Shown: piece after piece, positions 17,840-26,246 of the stretch
Position numbering within the stretch: position 1 is the stretch's first letter
Layout: every line of letters starts with the position of its first letter
NCBI RefSeq assembly: GCF_023074835.1
Contig: NZ_JALLGW010000001.1
Coordinates: 1,922,001-1,986,000, forward strand
DNA: 64,000 nt
From: Halomarina salina
Lineage (GTDB): Archaea > Halobacteriota > Halobacteria > Halobacteriales > Haloarculaceae
Direction: 5' to 3'
The notes under the pieces: model-generated
Told to the model about the DNA's origin: nothing
The model's input: only the letters and a program-made list of their open reading frames with translations
The model's database searches: none
Translations under genes and position numbers: made by a program

Positions 17840-18364
17840 ATGTACACGGTGGTCGGCTGTCCGGAGTGCAGGGCGTTGAAGATAGTCGACGGGCGGCCGG
17901 AGACGACCAAGTGCCCGCGGTGTGGGCGCACCTCGCAGTTCCAGAAGCTCCGCGCGTTCTACAAGAGCGAGGACGTCGACACCGCCCGCGAGGTGCGCGC
18001 CCGGCTGCTCGCCGACCGCTCGGGCCACGGCGACGCGTACGAGGACCTCGGCACGTTCTCGGAACTGGACGAGGACGCCGACAGCGCCGGCATGAGCACC
18101 ACCGAGTTCCTCGAACGTTCGGGCCTCGACGTCAACGAGGTCGGCGCGGCGGGCGACCGCGCCGAGAGCGGAACCGGTGGCTCGATGAGCCGCAAGGAGA
18201 CCGTCGAGACGGCGCTCCGGGACCTCGACCGGCCGACCGAGGAGGAGATCGTCGACTACGCCGCCGACCACGGGGTCCCGGCCGACTACGTCCGCTCGGC
18301 GCTCGACCGACTCACGCGTCGCGGCCACGCGACCGAGACCGGCGGCCGCTACCGCCTCCTCTGA
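17840..18364 (+). CDS. DUF5817-type zinc-ribbon and winged-helix protein
   Basis: A 174-residue protein. Residues 7-28 hold two CxxC pairs (GCPECRAL, KCPRCGRT) forming a zinc ribbon. A charged helical middle follows. The C-terminal 55 residues (MSRKETVETALRDLDRPTEEEIVDYAADHG... LDRLTRRGHATETGGRYRLL) look like a winged helix. The layout suggests a nucleic-acid-binding regulator conserved in haloarchaea. It is followed after one base by a GTG-started membrane protein, so the two probably form an operon. Confidence 0.8.
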   Translation: MYTVVGCPECRALKIVDGRPETTKCPRCGRTSQFQKLRAFYKSEDVDTAREVRARLLADRSGHGDAYEDLGTFSELDEDADSAGMSTTEFLERSGLDVNEVGAAGDRAESGTGGSMSRKETVETALRDLDRPTEEEIVDYAADHGVPADYVRSALDRLTRRGHATETGGRYRLL

Positions 18365-18365
18365 C

Positions 18366-18791
18366 GTGCGTCGAGACCACGAGGAGCGGACGGACGCCGC
18401 ATCCGAGACCGACGAGCACTGGCCGGGCGACGAACTGCTGGACGACGACCGCCCAGGCCTCGACCCGATGCCGCTCGTCGTCGGGGCGTTCGTCGCTGTC
18501 TCAGGAATCCTCCTGTTCGTCCAGCCGGTCGTCCGGGTCGTGACGCTGTTCGGGCGACCGGTCCCGCCGTTCGTGCTCGCGCCCGCGCCGCTGTCGCTCG
18601 GATTGGCCATCGGGACGTTCGGCTTCGCGCGTCGCGGCGAGCGGACGGTCGCCATCGCCCACGGCGTCGGCGCGGTGGGGTTCGGCCTCATGTTCCTCGC
18701 CACCGGCGTCGGGACCGTCGTGTTCCTCTGGCTGGGGCTCGCTGTCGTCCTCGGCGGCGTCGTCTTCCTGGTCCTCGACGCGCGGCGGTGA
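18366..18791 (+). CDS. Predicted four-helix membrane protein
   Basis: A 141-residue protein starting with GTG one base after the previous stop, which supports co-translation with the zinc-ribbon gene. An acidic 30-residue N-terminal tail precedes four hydrophobic segments (about 35-55, 67-85, 92-113 and 118-138). I do not recognise a family. Confidence 0.7.
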   Translation: MRRDHEERTDAASETDEHWPGDELLDDDRPGLDPMPLVVGAFVAVSGILLFVQPVVRVVTLFGRPVPPFVLAPAPLSLGLAIGTFGFARRGERTVAIAHGVGAVGFGLMFLATGVGTVVFLWLGLAVVLGGVVFLVLDARR

Positions 18792-18878
18792 AACGACGTC
18801 GAACGAGGACGGACGACACTGCTCGCCGAGAGACGGCGAAACGACACGCTGAAACGGCCACTCCGAAAACCCGCGGTC

Positions 18879-19250
18879 ATGGACGTGGAGCAGTCGACGA
18901 CGCTGGTGCAGGGGGTCGGGTTCATCGTCGGTGGCGCGCTCGCGTTGCTCGGTGCCGGGACCGACGCGAGCGTCGGTGGCGTGACGCTCACCGCCCTCGG
19001 CGTCGGCGTCGTCGCCGTCGGGTTCGTCGTCGCCACGGTCGGGTCGCTCCTCACCAGTTCGCGGGCCACCTCGCGGTCGGTCACCGCGGACAAACGCATC
19101 CAGGCCGGTCTGCAGGGACTCGCCGCCGCCGGGTTCGTCGTCCTGTTCGTCGCGCTGGCGGCCGACCTCGGACTGGTCGCCGTGCTCGCCGGTGCGGCGC
19201 TGATTCTCGCCGCGCTCGCCGCCCGGTGGTACCTCGAGAAGCGCGAGTGA
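18879..19250 (+). CDS. Predicted four-helix membrane protein
   Basis: A 123-residue protein with four hydrophobic helices rich in Ala, Val, Leu and Gly (about 9-27, 31-57, 76-95 and 97-116) and a charged end (RWYLEKRE). It lies 87 bp after the preceding membrane gene on the same strand. No family is recognised. Confidence 0.7.
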   Translation: MDVEQSTTLVQGVGFIVGGALALLGAGTDASVGGVTLTALGVGVVAVGFVVATVGSLLTSSRATSRSVTADKRIQAGLQGLAAAGFVVLFVALAADLGLVAVLAGAALILAALAARWYLEKRE

Positions 19251-19286
19251 GCGAGGGTCGGGTCCGACGGCGTCTCGGGCGCTGCG

Positions 19287-19475
19287 TCACTCCTCGCCGG
19301 TAGCCCCGACCGCGACGATTCCGCCGCCGACCACCACGCCGACGGCCAGCGGCAGTGCGAACGCGGCGACACCCCGGAGTCCGAGTTCGTGGGCGACGAC
19401 GGCGACGGCAACGACGAGGAGCACCCCGGCGACGGTCATCGCCACGATGGGTCGGTTCGCGTTCACGGCCGTCAC
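19287..19475 (-). CDS. Small two-helix membrane protein
   Basis: A 62-residue protein with helices at about 9-30 and 34-57 (GVLLVVAVAVVAHEL and ALPLAVGVVVGGGIVAVGA). It lies between convergent neighbours. The composition and codon bias are those of a real haloarchaeal gene. Function unknown. Confidence 0.6.
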   Translation of the reverse strand: MTAVNANRPIVAMTVAGVLLVVAVAVVAHELGLRGVAAFALPLAVGVVVGGGIVAVGATGEE

Positions 19476-19546
19476 TCACGCGTCGCCGGCCAAGAAATGT
19501 CGGGCCTCCGTCCGGTTCTCCCCTCGTCGTCCGCCTCGCCGTCGGA

Positions 19547-20797
19547 CTACCGCCCCAGTTGCTCGTGGGCGCTGGCGAGGTGCGAGGACGCGAGCGCACC
19601 GAGCAGCGAGAGTTCGCCCGCCAGCGTCGCGGTGGCGACGACTTCGGCGAGCGCGTCGGCGTTCGTCCCCGGCGGGTCGCCGCCGCCGCGGACGCCGACC
19701 ACGTCGAGGCCCTCGGACTGCGTCGGGAGCTTCGTCCCGCCGCCGACCGTCCCGAGTTCGAGCGAGGCGAGCGTGACGCTGGCGTACAGCGACTCGTTGC
19801 CCTCGTCGTCGGTGCGCACGTCGGCCGTGGTGATGGTGTTCGACCCCTCGACGACCTGCGCGGGGTCCTGCCCGGTGGCGAGGAACGCGGCCGCGACGAC
19901 GTTGGCCGCCTGCGCGTTGAACCCGAGTGCGCCCGCCTTCGCCGACCCGACGTGGTTCTTTCGGGTGTTCGCCTCCGCGATGGCCGCGGGGGTGGTCTTG
20001 AGCACGTCGCCCACCGCGTCGGCGGGGATCTCCACGTCCGCCGAGACGGTCCGCCCGCGCCCCTCGACGGCGTTGATGGCGGCGGGCTTCTTGTCCGAAC
20101 AGAGGTTGCCCGAGAGCGCGACGAGCGAGGCCGGCGTCTCGGCCTCGACCACCTCGCAGGCCTCCTGCGTCGCGATGGTGGCCATGTTCATCCCCATCGC
20201 GTCCTTCGAGTCGTAGCCGAACCGCAGGAAGACGTTGTCGCCGACGACGTAGGGCGTCACGTCGACGAGTTCGCCGTGGCTCGTGGTGGACTCGGCCGCG
20301 TCCCGCAACCGGTCCTCGTTCGCCCGGACCCACGAGACGACCTCGCTGGCCTCCGCCACGTCCGCGACCCGGAAGACGGGCGCACGGGTCATCGCCGACT
20401 TGAGGACGCGAGCGGTCGCACCCCCACCGGCGCGGATGGCCGCACAGCCACGGTTCACCGACGCGAGGAGCGCCCCCTCGGTGGTCGCCAGCGGGAGGTA
20501 GTGTTCCTCGCTTGCGGCCTCCCCGTCGAGGTGGACGGGGCCGACGACACCGACGGGTACCTGCACCGCGCCGGTCATGTTCTCGATGTTCGACCCGGTG
20601 GCTTCGTTCGCCGGGAACGAGTAGTCGCCGACCGTCGAGAGGTCCGCGTCCGTCTCGCGTTCGAGCAGGACGCGCCGGGCCATCGCGGCCGTGTCGGCGT
20701 CGGCGTGTGCTTCGAGTTCGTACAGTCGCAACTCCCCGTCCTGCACCCGGTCCGCGAGGTCGGCGGCGACCTCCTCGTCGGCGTCTGCGGCGGTCAT
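19547..20797 (-). CDS. hmgA: 3-hydroxy-3-methylglutaryl-CoA reductase
   Basis: The 416-residue NADPH-dependent enzyme makes mevalonate, the committed step to archaeal isoprenoid lipids; it is the target of statins used as haloarchaeal selection. Class I motifs are present: ENMTGAVQVPVGV, the catalytic Glu in LATTEGALLAS, the Lys in LCSDKKPAA, the Asp in SKDAMGMNMAT, GTVGGGT, and the catalytic His near the end (SSHLASAH). There is no membrane anchor, as in other archaeal forms. ATG at 20795-20797. Confidence 0.97.
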   Translation of the reverse strand: MTAADADEEVAADLADRVQDGELRLYELEAHADADTAAMARRVLLERETDADLSTVGDYSFPANEATGSNIENMTGAVQVPVGVVGPVHLDGEAASEEHYLPLATTEGALLASVNRGCAAIRAGGGATARVLKSAMTRAPVFRVADVAEASEVVSWVRANEDRLRDAAESTTSHGELVDVTPYVVGDNVFLRFGYDSKDAMGMNMATIATQEACEVVEAETPASLVALSGNLCSDKKPAAINAVEGRGRTVSADVEIPADAVGDVLKTTPAAIAEANTRKNHVGSAKAGALGFNAQAANVVAAAFLATGQDPAQVVEGSNTITTADVRTDDEGNESLYASVTLASLELGTVGGGTKLPTQSEGLDVVGVRGGGDPPGTNADALAEVVATATLAGELSLLGALASSHLASAHEQLGR

Positions 20798-20887
20798 ACG
20801 GTGGGGTCGGACGGGGGGAGGCTAAGGATTCGGATTCTGGCTAGGAGTCGTTGGAATTGGATGGAATCGAGTCATCACCGAGTACAC

Positions 20888-21196
20888 CTCGAAAGCCCCT
20901 GAACTCTCGTGGCCTGCGACTCGCTGCGCGCGCTCCCTCCGGTCGCGTGCTTACTTCGTCACCAGAACGCTTCGCGTTCTGGCTGGCTCGAAAGACGCAG
21001 AGCGTCTTTCGAACGTCTCGGCTCACGAGAGTTCAGCCCCTTTCAGTCCGCCCGCGATAGCTGGGCGAACTGTCGATGTGGGTGGACTGAAAGGGGCGAG
21101 GCTCAGGGCGAAGGACGACGACGTAAGCACCACAGGGAGCGAAGCGACCGAGGAGCGCAGCGAGTCGCCCGAGTCCTGAGCCTCGGGGCTTTCGAG
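20888..21196. repeat. 309-bp nested inverted-repeat element
   Basis: Perfect 12-bp terminal inverted repeats (CTCGAAAGCCCC at 20888-20899 and its complement at 21185-21196) enclose several further perfect palindromes. These are GAACTCTCGTG (20901-20911) with 21024-21034; a 9-bp hairpin at 20962-20982 with a 3-nt loop; a 10-bp hairpin at 20989-21011 with a 3-nt loop; and a 14-bp pair GCCCCTTTCAGTCC (21036-21049) with 21084-21097. There is no gene in it. It fills most of the 445-bp gap between hmgA and the GNAT gene. The purine-rich GCGACCGAGGAGCGCAGCGAG stretch is a sequence type often seen in haloarchaeal intergenic DNA. Confidence 0.75.
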
Positions 21197-21242
21197 TTGT
21201 TACTGATATCGACGATGTATCGTCAGACGTTCGAAACCGCAC

Positions 21243-21770
21243 CTAGCGCCACTCGTGGGCCAGCAGGCCGAAGTAGTGCTCGTCGTGGAACGCGCCGTCG
21301 GCGAAGCGCTCCTCGCGGTGGACGCCCTCCTCTGTGAAGCCGAGCGAGTCCATCAGCGCCATCGACGCCTCGTTGAAGTCGAAGACGGTCGCCACGACCT
21401 TGTGCAGGCCGTGCTGGTCGAACGCCCAGTCGAAGAGGAGTTCGCTGGCGGCCGTGGCGTAGCCCCGGCCCTGCGACTCGGGGGTGATCCAGATGCCGTA
21501 GGTGCCGACGTTGCCCTGCGGTTCCTCCTGTCGGAGCGTCACGAGGCCGACGTAGCCGCCCTCGGCGCAGACGACGAACGCGGTGTTGCCCTCGTTCCGG
21601 AGCCAGTCCACGAACTCGGTGACGGACTCGCCGTCGGCCGGTCCGGTCGGCCCGCCACCGGGGACGCGGATGTCGGGGTGGTTCATGTCGCTCCCGATGT
21701 CGTCGTGGTCCTCTTCTTCCATGGTGTGGAGTTCGACGCGGTCGTTCGCGGCGAACAGCGGGCCGGGCAT
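21243..21770 (-). CDS. GNAT-family N-acetyltransferase (RimJ/RimL-like)
   Basis: A 175-residue protein. The acetyl-CoA binding motif appears as ITPESQGRGYATAASELLFDWAF (Q/R-x-x-G-x-G/A). It is preceded by beta strands FVVCAEGGYVGLVTLR and followed by NEASMALMDSLGFTEEGV, the conserved motif B/C region of RimJ/RimL-type enzymes that modify protein N-termini. The actual substrate is unknown. The ATG at 21768-21770 starts MPGPLFAANDRVELH, the family-typical beginning. Confidence 0.88.
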   Translation of the reverse strand: MPGPLFAANDRVELHTMEEEDHDDIGSDMNHPDIRVPGGGPTGPADGESVTEFVDWLRNEGNTAFVVCAEGGYVGLVTLRQEEPQGNVGTYGIWITPESQGRGYATAASELLFDWAFDQHGLHKVVATVFDFNEASMALMDSLGFTEEGVHREERFADGAFHDEHYFGLLAHEWR

Positions 21771-21902
21771 GAGTCGGCGTTCACGGGTCGGCGTGATGAA
21801 CGGTTCGGAGCGGTCGGGGACCGTCCGTACTCCGGTGAGCGGCGGGCAGGGGCAAGACCACCGTTGATAACCCGGGGACGTGTAGCCGACGGGAACGACC
21901 AG

Positions 21903-22760
21903 ATGTCGGAGAACAAGCGTCACCCGTCGGCGACCGACGCCCGGAAGTTCGCGGGCGTGTTCAGGCAGCAGGTCGAGAGCGCGATTCGAGAGATGCGGCG
22001 CTCGACCGTCGCGCTCGCGTTCTCGGGCGTGACCGCCGGTCTCGGCGTGAGCTTCGGGGCGCTGTTCATGGGGATGGCGCTCACCTACTCGGGCGGGTTC
22101 GAGTCGAAGCTCCTCCAGCAGTTCGTGCTGGCCAACGCCTCCGCGGTGGGGTTCCTACTGGTGATGCTCGGGCAGACCGAACTGTTCACGGCCCACACCA
22201 CGATGGCGTGGCTCCCGATACTCTCGGGAGACGCGTCGCTGTCGGACCTCGGACGACTCTGGGGCGTCGTCTACGTGGCGAACCTCGTCGGCTGCGCGGC
22301 GTTCGCGGCGCTCGTCGCCGTCCTCGGACCGTCCATGGGCATCGTCGAGCCGAGCGCGTTCGGGTCGATGGCCGACGCACTGCTTCCGTACTCGGGGACG
22401 ACCATCCTGCTGAGCGGGGTCGTCGCGGGGTGGCTGATGGGGATGGTGACGTGGCTCGCGTCGGCCAGTCGCGACACCGTCGGCGAGGTGCTCGTCGTCT
22501 GGGTCGTCACCGCCGGTATCGGCTTCGGCCCGTTCCACCACGCGCTGCTCGGGACGACGGAGGTGCTCGGGGCGATGTTCCTCGGCCAGGGCGTGACGCT
22601 CCTCGACTTCGGTCGGTTCCTGCTGTGGACGACCCTCGGCAACGTCGTCGGCGGGACGGTGTTCGTCGCCGCGCTCAACTACGGCCAGATAGCGTTCGGC
22701 GACACGCCGGAGGACGTCGAGGTGGACCCGCTGGAGGACTCGGAGGGGTCGGAGGTCTGA
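21903..22760 (+). CDS. Formate/nitrite transporter (FNT) family channel
   Basis: A 285-residue protein with six transmembrane helices, each repeat broken in the FNT manner. The conserved first-helix stretch is ALAFSGVTAGLGVSFGALF and the pore His lies in GFGPFHHALLGTTEVL. The N-terminal cytoplasmic helix (RKFAGVFRQQVESAIREMRRS) matches the gating segment. The family moves small monovalent anions such as formate, nitrite or hydrosulfide. The anion is not evident here and no linked metabolic gene is present. Confidence 0.9.
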   Translation: MSENKRHPSATDARKFAGVFRQQVESAIREMRRSTVALAFSGVTAGLGVSFGALFMGMALTYSGGFESKLLQQFVLANASAVGFLLVMLGQTELFTAHTTMAWLPILSGDASLSDLGRLWGVVYVANLVGCAAFAALVAVLGPSMGIVEPSAFGSMADALLPYSGTTILLSGVVAGWLMGMVTWLASASRDTVGEVLVVWVVTAGIGFGPFHHALLGTTEVLGAMFLGQGVTLLDFGRFLLWTTLGNVVGGTVFVAALNYGQIAFGDTPEDVEVDPLEDSEGSEV

Positions 22761-22833
22761 GGAGGCGGTCCGAGCAGTCCGCACGCTACTGCCCCTCGAC
22801 TACGCTTTTGTCCCCTCGCCGCGCGCTCACGGT

Positions 22834-24462
22834 ATGACCGCTCCCGCGGACCTCGTGCTGACGAACGCCGAGGTCCACACGCTCGACTCGCCCGACGAGA
22901 CGTACGAGGCGCTCGCGGTCCGCGACGGCGAACTCGTCCGCCTCTGCGACGCCTACGAGGTCGAGTTCCTCGTCGGGGCCGAGACCGAGGTGCTCGACTG
23001 CGAGGGCGGCGTCGTCCTGCCGGGGTTCGTCGACGCCCACACGCACCTCCCGATGGTCGGGCGACGCCTCGTCCACGCCGACCTCTCGGTGGCCGACTCG
23101 CCCGACGAGGCGGTCGACCTGCTCCGGGAGGACACCGACGCGGCTGCAGACGAGACCAAAGCGGCTGCAGACGACACCGACGTGACTGGACAGGGCTCCG
23201 ACGCGGTCGACGCCACGGACTGGATTCAGGGGTTCGGCTACGACGAGAGCGCGTGGGCCGAGTCGCGCTACCTCACTCGCACCGACCTCGACGCGGTGAG
23301 CGAGACGCGGCCGGTGGTCGCCTTCCGCGAGGACATGCACACGGCCGGGCTGAACTCGGTCGCACTGGACCGACTGGCCGACGGGATGCCCGACGACGAC
23401 GTGCGAACCGAGGGCGGCGACCCCACCGGCGTCGTCGTCGAGGAGGCCGTCGACGCGGTGTGGGACGCCGTCGAACCGGACGCCGCCGAGATGCGCTCGC
23501 TCGTCCGGGCCGCGCGAGACTTCGCCCACGAGCAGGGCGTGACCGGCGTCCACGACATGGTCCGCAACAGCGAGGCACCGCGCGTCTACCGCGAACTCGA
23601 CGACTCCGAGGACCTGGACCTGCGCGTCCGCATCAACTACTGGACGGACCACCTCGACGCGCTGGTCGACCTCGGCGCACGGACGAACCACGGTAGCGAC
23701 CTCGTCCGGGTAGGCGGCGTCAAGAGCTTCACGGACGGGAGCTTCGGCGGCCGGACGGCGAAGCTCTCCGAACCGTACGCCGACGCTGGGGACGAATCGG
23801 AGGGCGGCACCGATGCTACCGGCCAGTGGGTCGTCTCGCCCGACAACCTCGCGGCGTACGTCGCCCGAGCGGACGACGCGGGGTTGCAGTTCACCGCCCA
23901 CGCCATCGGCGACGAGGCGATTCGGACCGTCCTCGGCGCCTACGCCGGGACGGGTGCTCCAGGTGAGGCCCGACACCGCGTCGAACACGCCGAACTGCTC
24001 ACCGACGACCTCGTCGAGCGGTTCGCGGACCTCGGCGTCGTCGCCTCGGTCCAGCCGAACTTCCTGAAGTGGGCGCGCGAGGGCGGCCTCTACGACACCC
24101 GCCTCGGCGAGGAACGAGCACGCTCGACGAATCGGTACCGCGACCTGCTGGACGCGGGCGTCCCGCTGGCGTTCGGGAGCGACTGCATGCCGCTCGGACC
24201 GCTGTTCGGCGTCCGACAGGCCGTCACCGCGCCGAGCGAGGGCCAGCGACTCACCGTGACGGAGGCGCTCCGGGCGTACACGCGCGGGGCCGCGTACGCG
24301 GGATTCGACGAGGACCGACTCGGGACCATCACGGTCGGCAAGCGCGCCGACCTGGTCGTGCTCGACGACTCGCCGTGGGACGTGACTCCCGGGACCGTCG
24401 ACGACGTCGAGGTGACGCACACGCTCGTCGACGGCGAGGTCGTCTATCGGCGGGACGACTGA
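22834..24462 (+). CDS. YtcJ-like amidohydrolase
   Basis: A 542-residue TIM-barrel metal-dependent hydrolase of the amidohydrolase family 3 (COG1574). Metal ligands are visible in VDAHTHLPM near residue 70, GVKSFTDGSFGG, TAHAIGDEAI, RVEHAEL and the late Asp in AFGSDCMPLGP. The C-terminal RLGTITVGKRADLVVLDDSPW is the beta-sandwich closing strand. A short Ala/Asp-rich insertion near 108-122 is unusual. Substrates of this group are poorly known. A CTTTT box about 30 nt upstream suggests a leaderless transcript. Confidence 0.9.
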   Translation: MTAPADLVLTNAEVHTLDSPDETYEALAVRDGELVRLCDAYEVEFLVGAETEVLDCEGGVVLPGFVDAHTHLPMVGRRLVHADLSVADSPDEAVDLLREDTDAAADETKAAADDTDVTGQGSDAVDATDWIQGFGYDESAWAESRYLTRTDLDAVSETRPVVAFREDMHTAGLNSVALDRLADGMPDDDVRTEGGDPTGVVVEEAVDAVWDAVEPDAAEMRSLVRAARDFAHEQGVTGVHDMVRNSEAPRVYRELDDSEDLDLRVRINYWTDHLDALVDLGARTNHGSDLVRVGGVKSFTDGSFGGRTAKLSEPYADAGDESEGGTDATGQWVVSPDNLAAYVARADDAGLQFTAHAIGDEAIRTVLGAYAGTGAPGEARHRVEHAELLTDDLVERFADLGVVASVQPNFLKWAREGGLYDTRLGEERARSTNRYRDLLDAGVPLAFGSDCMPLGPLFGVRQAVTAPSEGQRLTVTEALRAYTRGAAYAGFDEDRLGTITVGKRADLVVLDDSPWDVTPGTVDDVEVTHTLVDGEVVYRRDD

Positions 24463-24571
24463 GCGCCGCTCGCGCCGGGAGTCCGACTGGCGACGCTGCG
24501 CCGACCGTCGAGAGCGTCGAAACCACCGAAACCACCGTAACGGTTAACAGGTCGATTCGACGAGTTGTCCC

Positions 24572-24748
24572 ATGGTTCCCCTCCAGGCCGTCGGCACCCT
24601 GTTCGTGGCGGTGTTCCTCGCGCTCGCCGTCCTCGCACCGCTCGTCCTCTACTCGCTCGTCCGGTCCGAACACGACGGTCGAACGACGATGTCCCGCGAG
24701 GAGGGCGAACGCGCCGCGCGTCGAGACTCGCGTGACGATTTCCGCTAG
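24572..24748 (+). CDS. Small single-helix membrane protein
   Basis: A 58-residue protein: one hydrophobic helix (residues 5-30, GTLFVAVFLALAVLAPLVLYSL) followed by a strongly charged tail (REEGERAARRDSRDDFR). Third-position GC is high as in neighbouring genes, which supports coding. An AT-rich CGTAACGGTTAACAG lies about 20-35 nt before the ATG. Such single-pass proteins with charged tails are common in haloarchaea; role unknown. Confidence 0.6.
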   Translation: MVPLQAVGTLFVAVFLALAVLAPLVLYSLVRSEHDGRTTMSREEGERAARRDSRDDFR

Positions 24749-24953
24749 CACTGCCTCGTCACCGTGCGCTGACCGTCCCGGCAGCGCCCTGGCCGGGCGT
24801 CTCCAGGTAGCCGTCGGCTCCCGACCGCTCGAATCGGCTGTAGAGCGCTCTTCCCGTCGGAGCTGGCCGGTCGTGACTCTCAGAATCAACTGTCAATTTA
24901 TCGTGTCATATCGCTAGCTAACTATCATCCGATACTCGTAGGCTCTCCCCGTC

Positions 24954-26231
24954 ATGTCAGACGACTTCGACACTGACGAGGTATCACAGCGGCGACGACG
25001 CGTCCTGCAGGCGTTCGGCGTCGGAGCGGCGGCGACGGCGCTCGGCTCGGCGGGGGTGGTCGGCGCACGGTCGAACCAGGCCGACGACGGCGACGGACTC
25101 GACCCGAACCTCGGGTTCGCGGCGCTGACCCCGGAGACCGACCTCCCCGTGGAACCGGACCACGAGGTGCAACTGCTCGTCGGGCCGCCACGGGAGCAGG
25201 GACGGCCGCTCCCGGAGTTCTTCTACCAGCCGACCGGGCTGGCGGTCGAACCGGGAGACGTCGTCGCGTTCCGGTTCACGACGCCCGGCCACACCGTCTC
25301 CGCGTACCACCCGTACGCGGGTCGCCAGCAGCGGATTCCCGACGACGGCGACGGCCTGGCGTGGTTCTCGTCGCCGTATCTCGGCGGCGGGGCGACCTGG
25401 CTCTACCGCTTCGACACGCCGGGCGTGTACGACTACTACTGCGGGCCGCACGAGGTGTTCGGACACGCCGGCCGCATCGTCGTCGGGGATGCGACCGAGG
25501 CACCACCGGTGCCGGACCCGTGTGCGCCCCCTGCCGAGGCGGGCGAGAGCGGCGAGGGGGGCGGTGGGGAGGGTGAGAACGCCGACGGTGCCGGCGGCGA
25601 GGAGGGCGCAGCGAGCGAAGAGGGCGAGGGTGGTGGCGGCCAGGAACTCCGTCCCCCCGCGCTGACCTCGGCGCTCGTCCTGCGGGACCCGGCGCTCGAC
25701 CCGCAGAACATCGTGGACTCCGGCGCGGTCGGCTGGGAGGAGATCGCCCAGGAGAACAAACAGCTGTTCGTCGAGTTCGTCACCCCGGACGTCTGTGGCC
25801 TGCCAGCACCCGAACCGGAGCCGTCGGCGACGGCCTACCAGGTCGACCTCGTGCTCGGCGAGCCCGAAGCCGTCCTCGGCGAGGACCCGGACGACTTCTA
25901 CGGCCAGCAGGGCCGACTGCTCCGGTACCTCCACGGGTCGAGCGAGACGCCGGTCGTGCGGACCGGAACGGGCGGTGCACTCGACGACGTCGCGGACTGT
26001 CTCGACAGCGACGTCATCGCCGTCGCCGACGGGACCGCGACCGTCACGCTCGACGTGCAGGACGGCTGTGAGGAGACCGTCTCTCTCGTCAGCTACGTCA
26101 ACCCGGCCGGCGCGGGGACGTTCGACCCGTCGGTCGAGCAGGAGTCCTACGACGCGACCACGGAGACCGTCGGGCCGGGCGAGCACGTCCTCTCGGTCGC
26201 GCTCCCCGGCGACGAGAGCGATGGCGAGTGA
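24954..26231 (+). CDS. Tat-exported cupredoxin with a shared two-cysteine C-terminal domain
   Basis: A 425-residue protein. The signal contains RRRRVLQAFGVGAA. Residues 85-178 form a plastocyanin/halocyanin-like domain: copper ligands His113 (PGHTVSAYH), Cys163 and His166 (YYCGPHEVFGH). The axial Met expected after the His is His171. A Gly/Glu-rich linker spans about 195-230. Residues 295-420 match the C-terminal domain of the cohesin-like protein at 14117-15121 (YQVD, LGE, RLL-YLHGS-E-PV, two Cys at 349 and 372, SLVSY, GPG-H, LPGD). Predicted extracellular electron carrier or copper protein with a partner-binding domain. The AT-rich TCAATTTATCG at 24893-24903 is a possible promoter. Confidence 0.85.
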   Translation: MSDDFDTDEVSQRRRRVLQAFGVGAAATALGSAGVVGARSNQADDGDGLDPNLGFAALTPETDLPVEPDHEVQLLVGPPREQGRPLPEFFYQPTGLAVEPGDVVAFRFTTPGHTVSAYHPYAGRQQRIPDDGDGLAWFSSPYLGGGATWLYRFDTPGVYDYYCGPHEVFGHAGRIVVGDATEAPPVPDPCAPPAEAGESGEGGGGEGENADGAGGEEGAASEEGEGGGGQELRPPALTSALVLRDPALDPQNIVDSGAVGWEEIAQENKQLFVEFVTPDVCGLPAPEPEPSATAYQVDLVLGEPEAVLGEDPDDFYGQQGRLLRYLHGSSETPVVRTGTGGALDDVADCLDSDVIAVADGTATVTLDVQDGCEETVSLVSYVNPAGAGTFDPSVEQESYDATTETVGPGEHVLSVALPGDESDGE

Positions 26232-26246
26232 CGACTGCTCCGGCGC

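Noticed and set aside
20798-21242. Insertion sequence in the hmgA-GNAT gap
   Set aside because: No transposase frame or remnant; only the inverted repeats are present.
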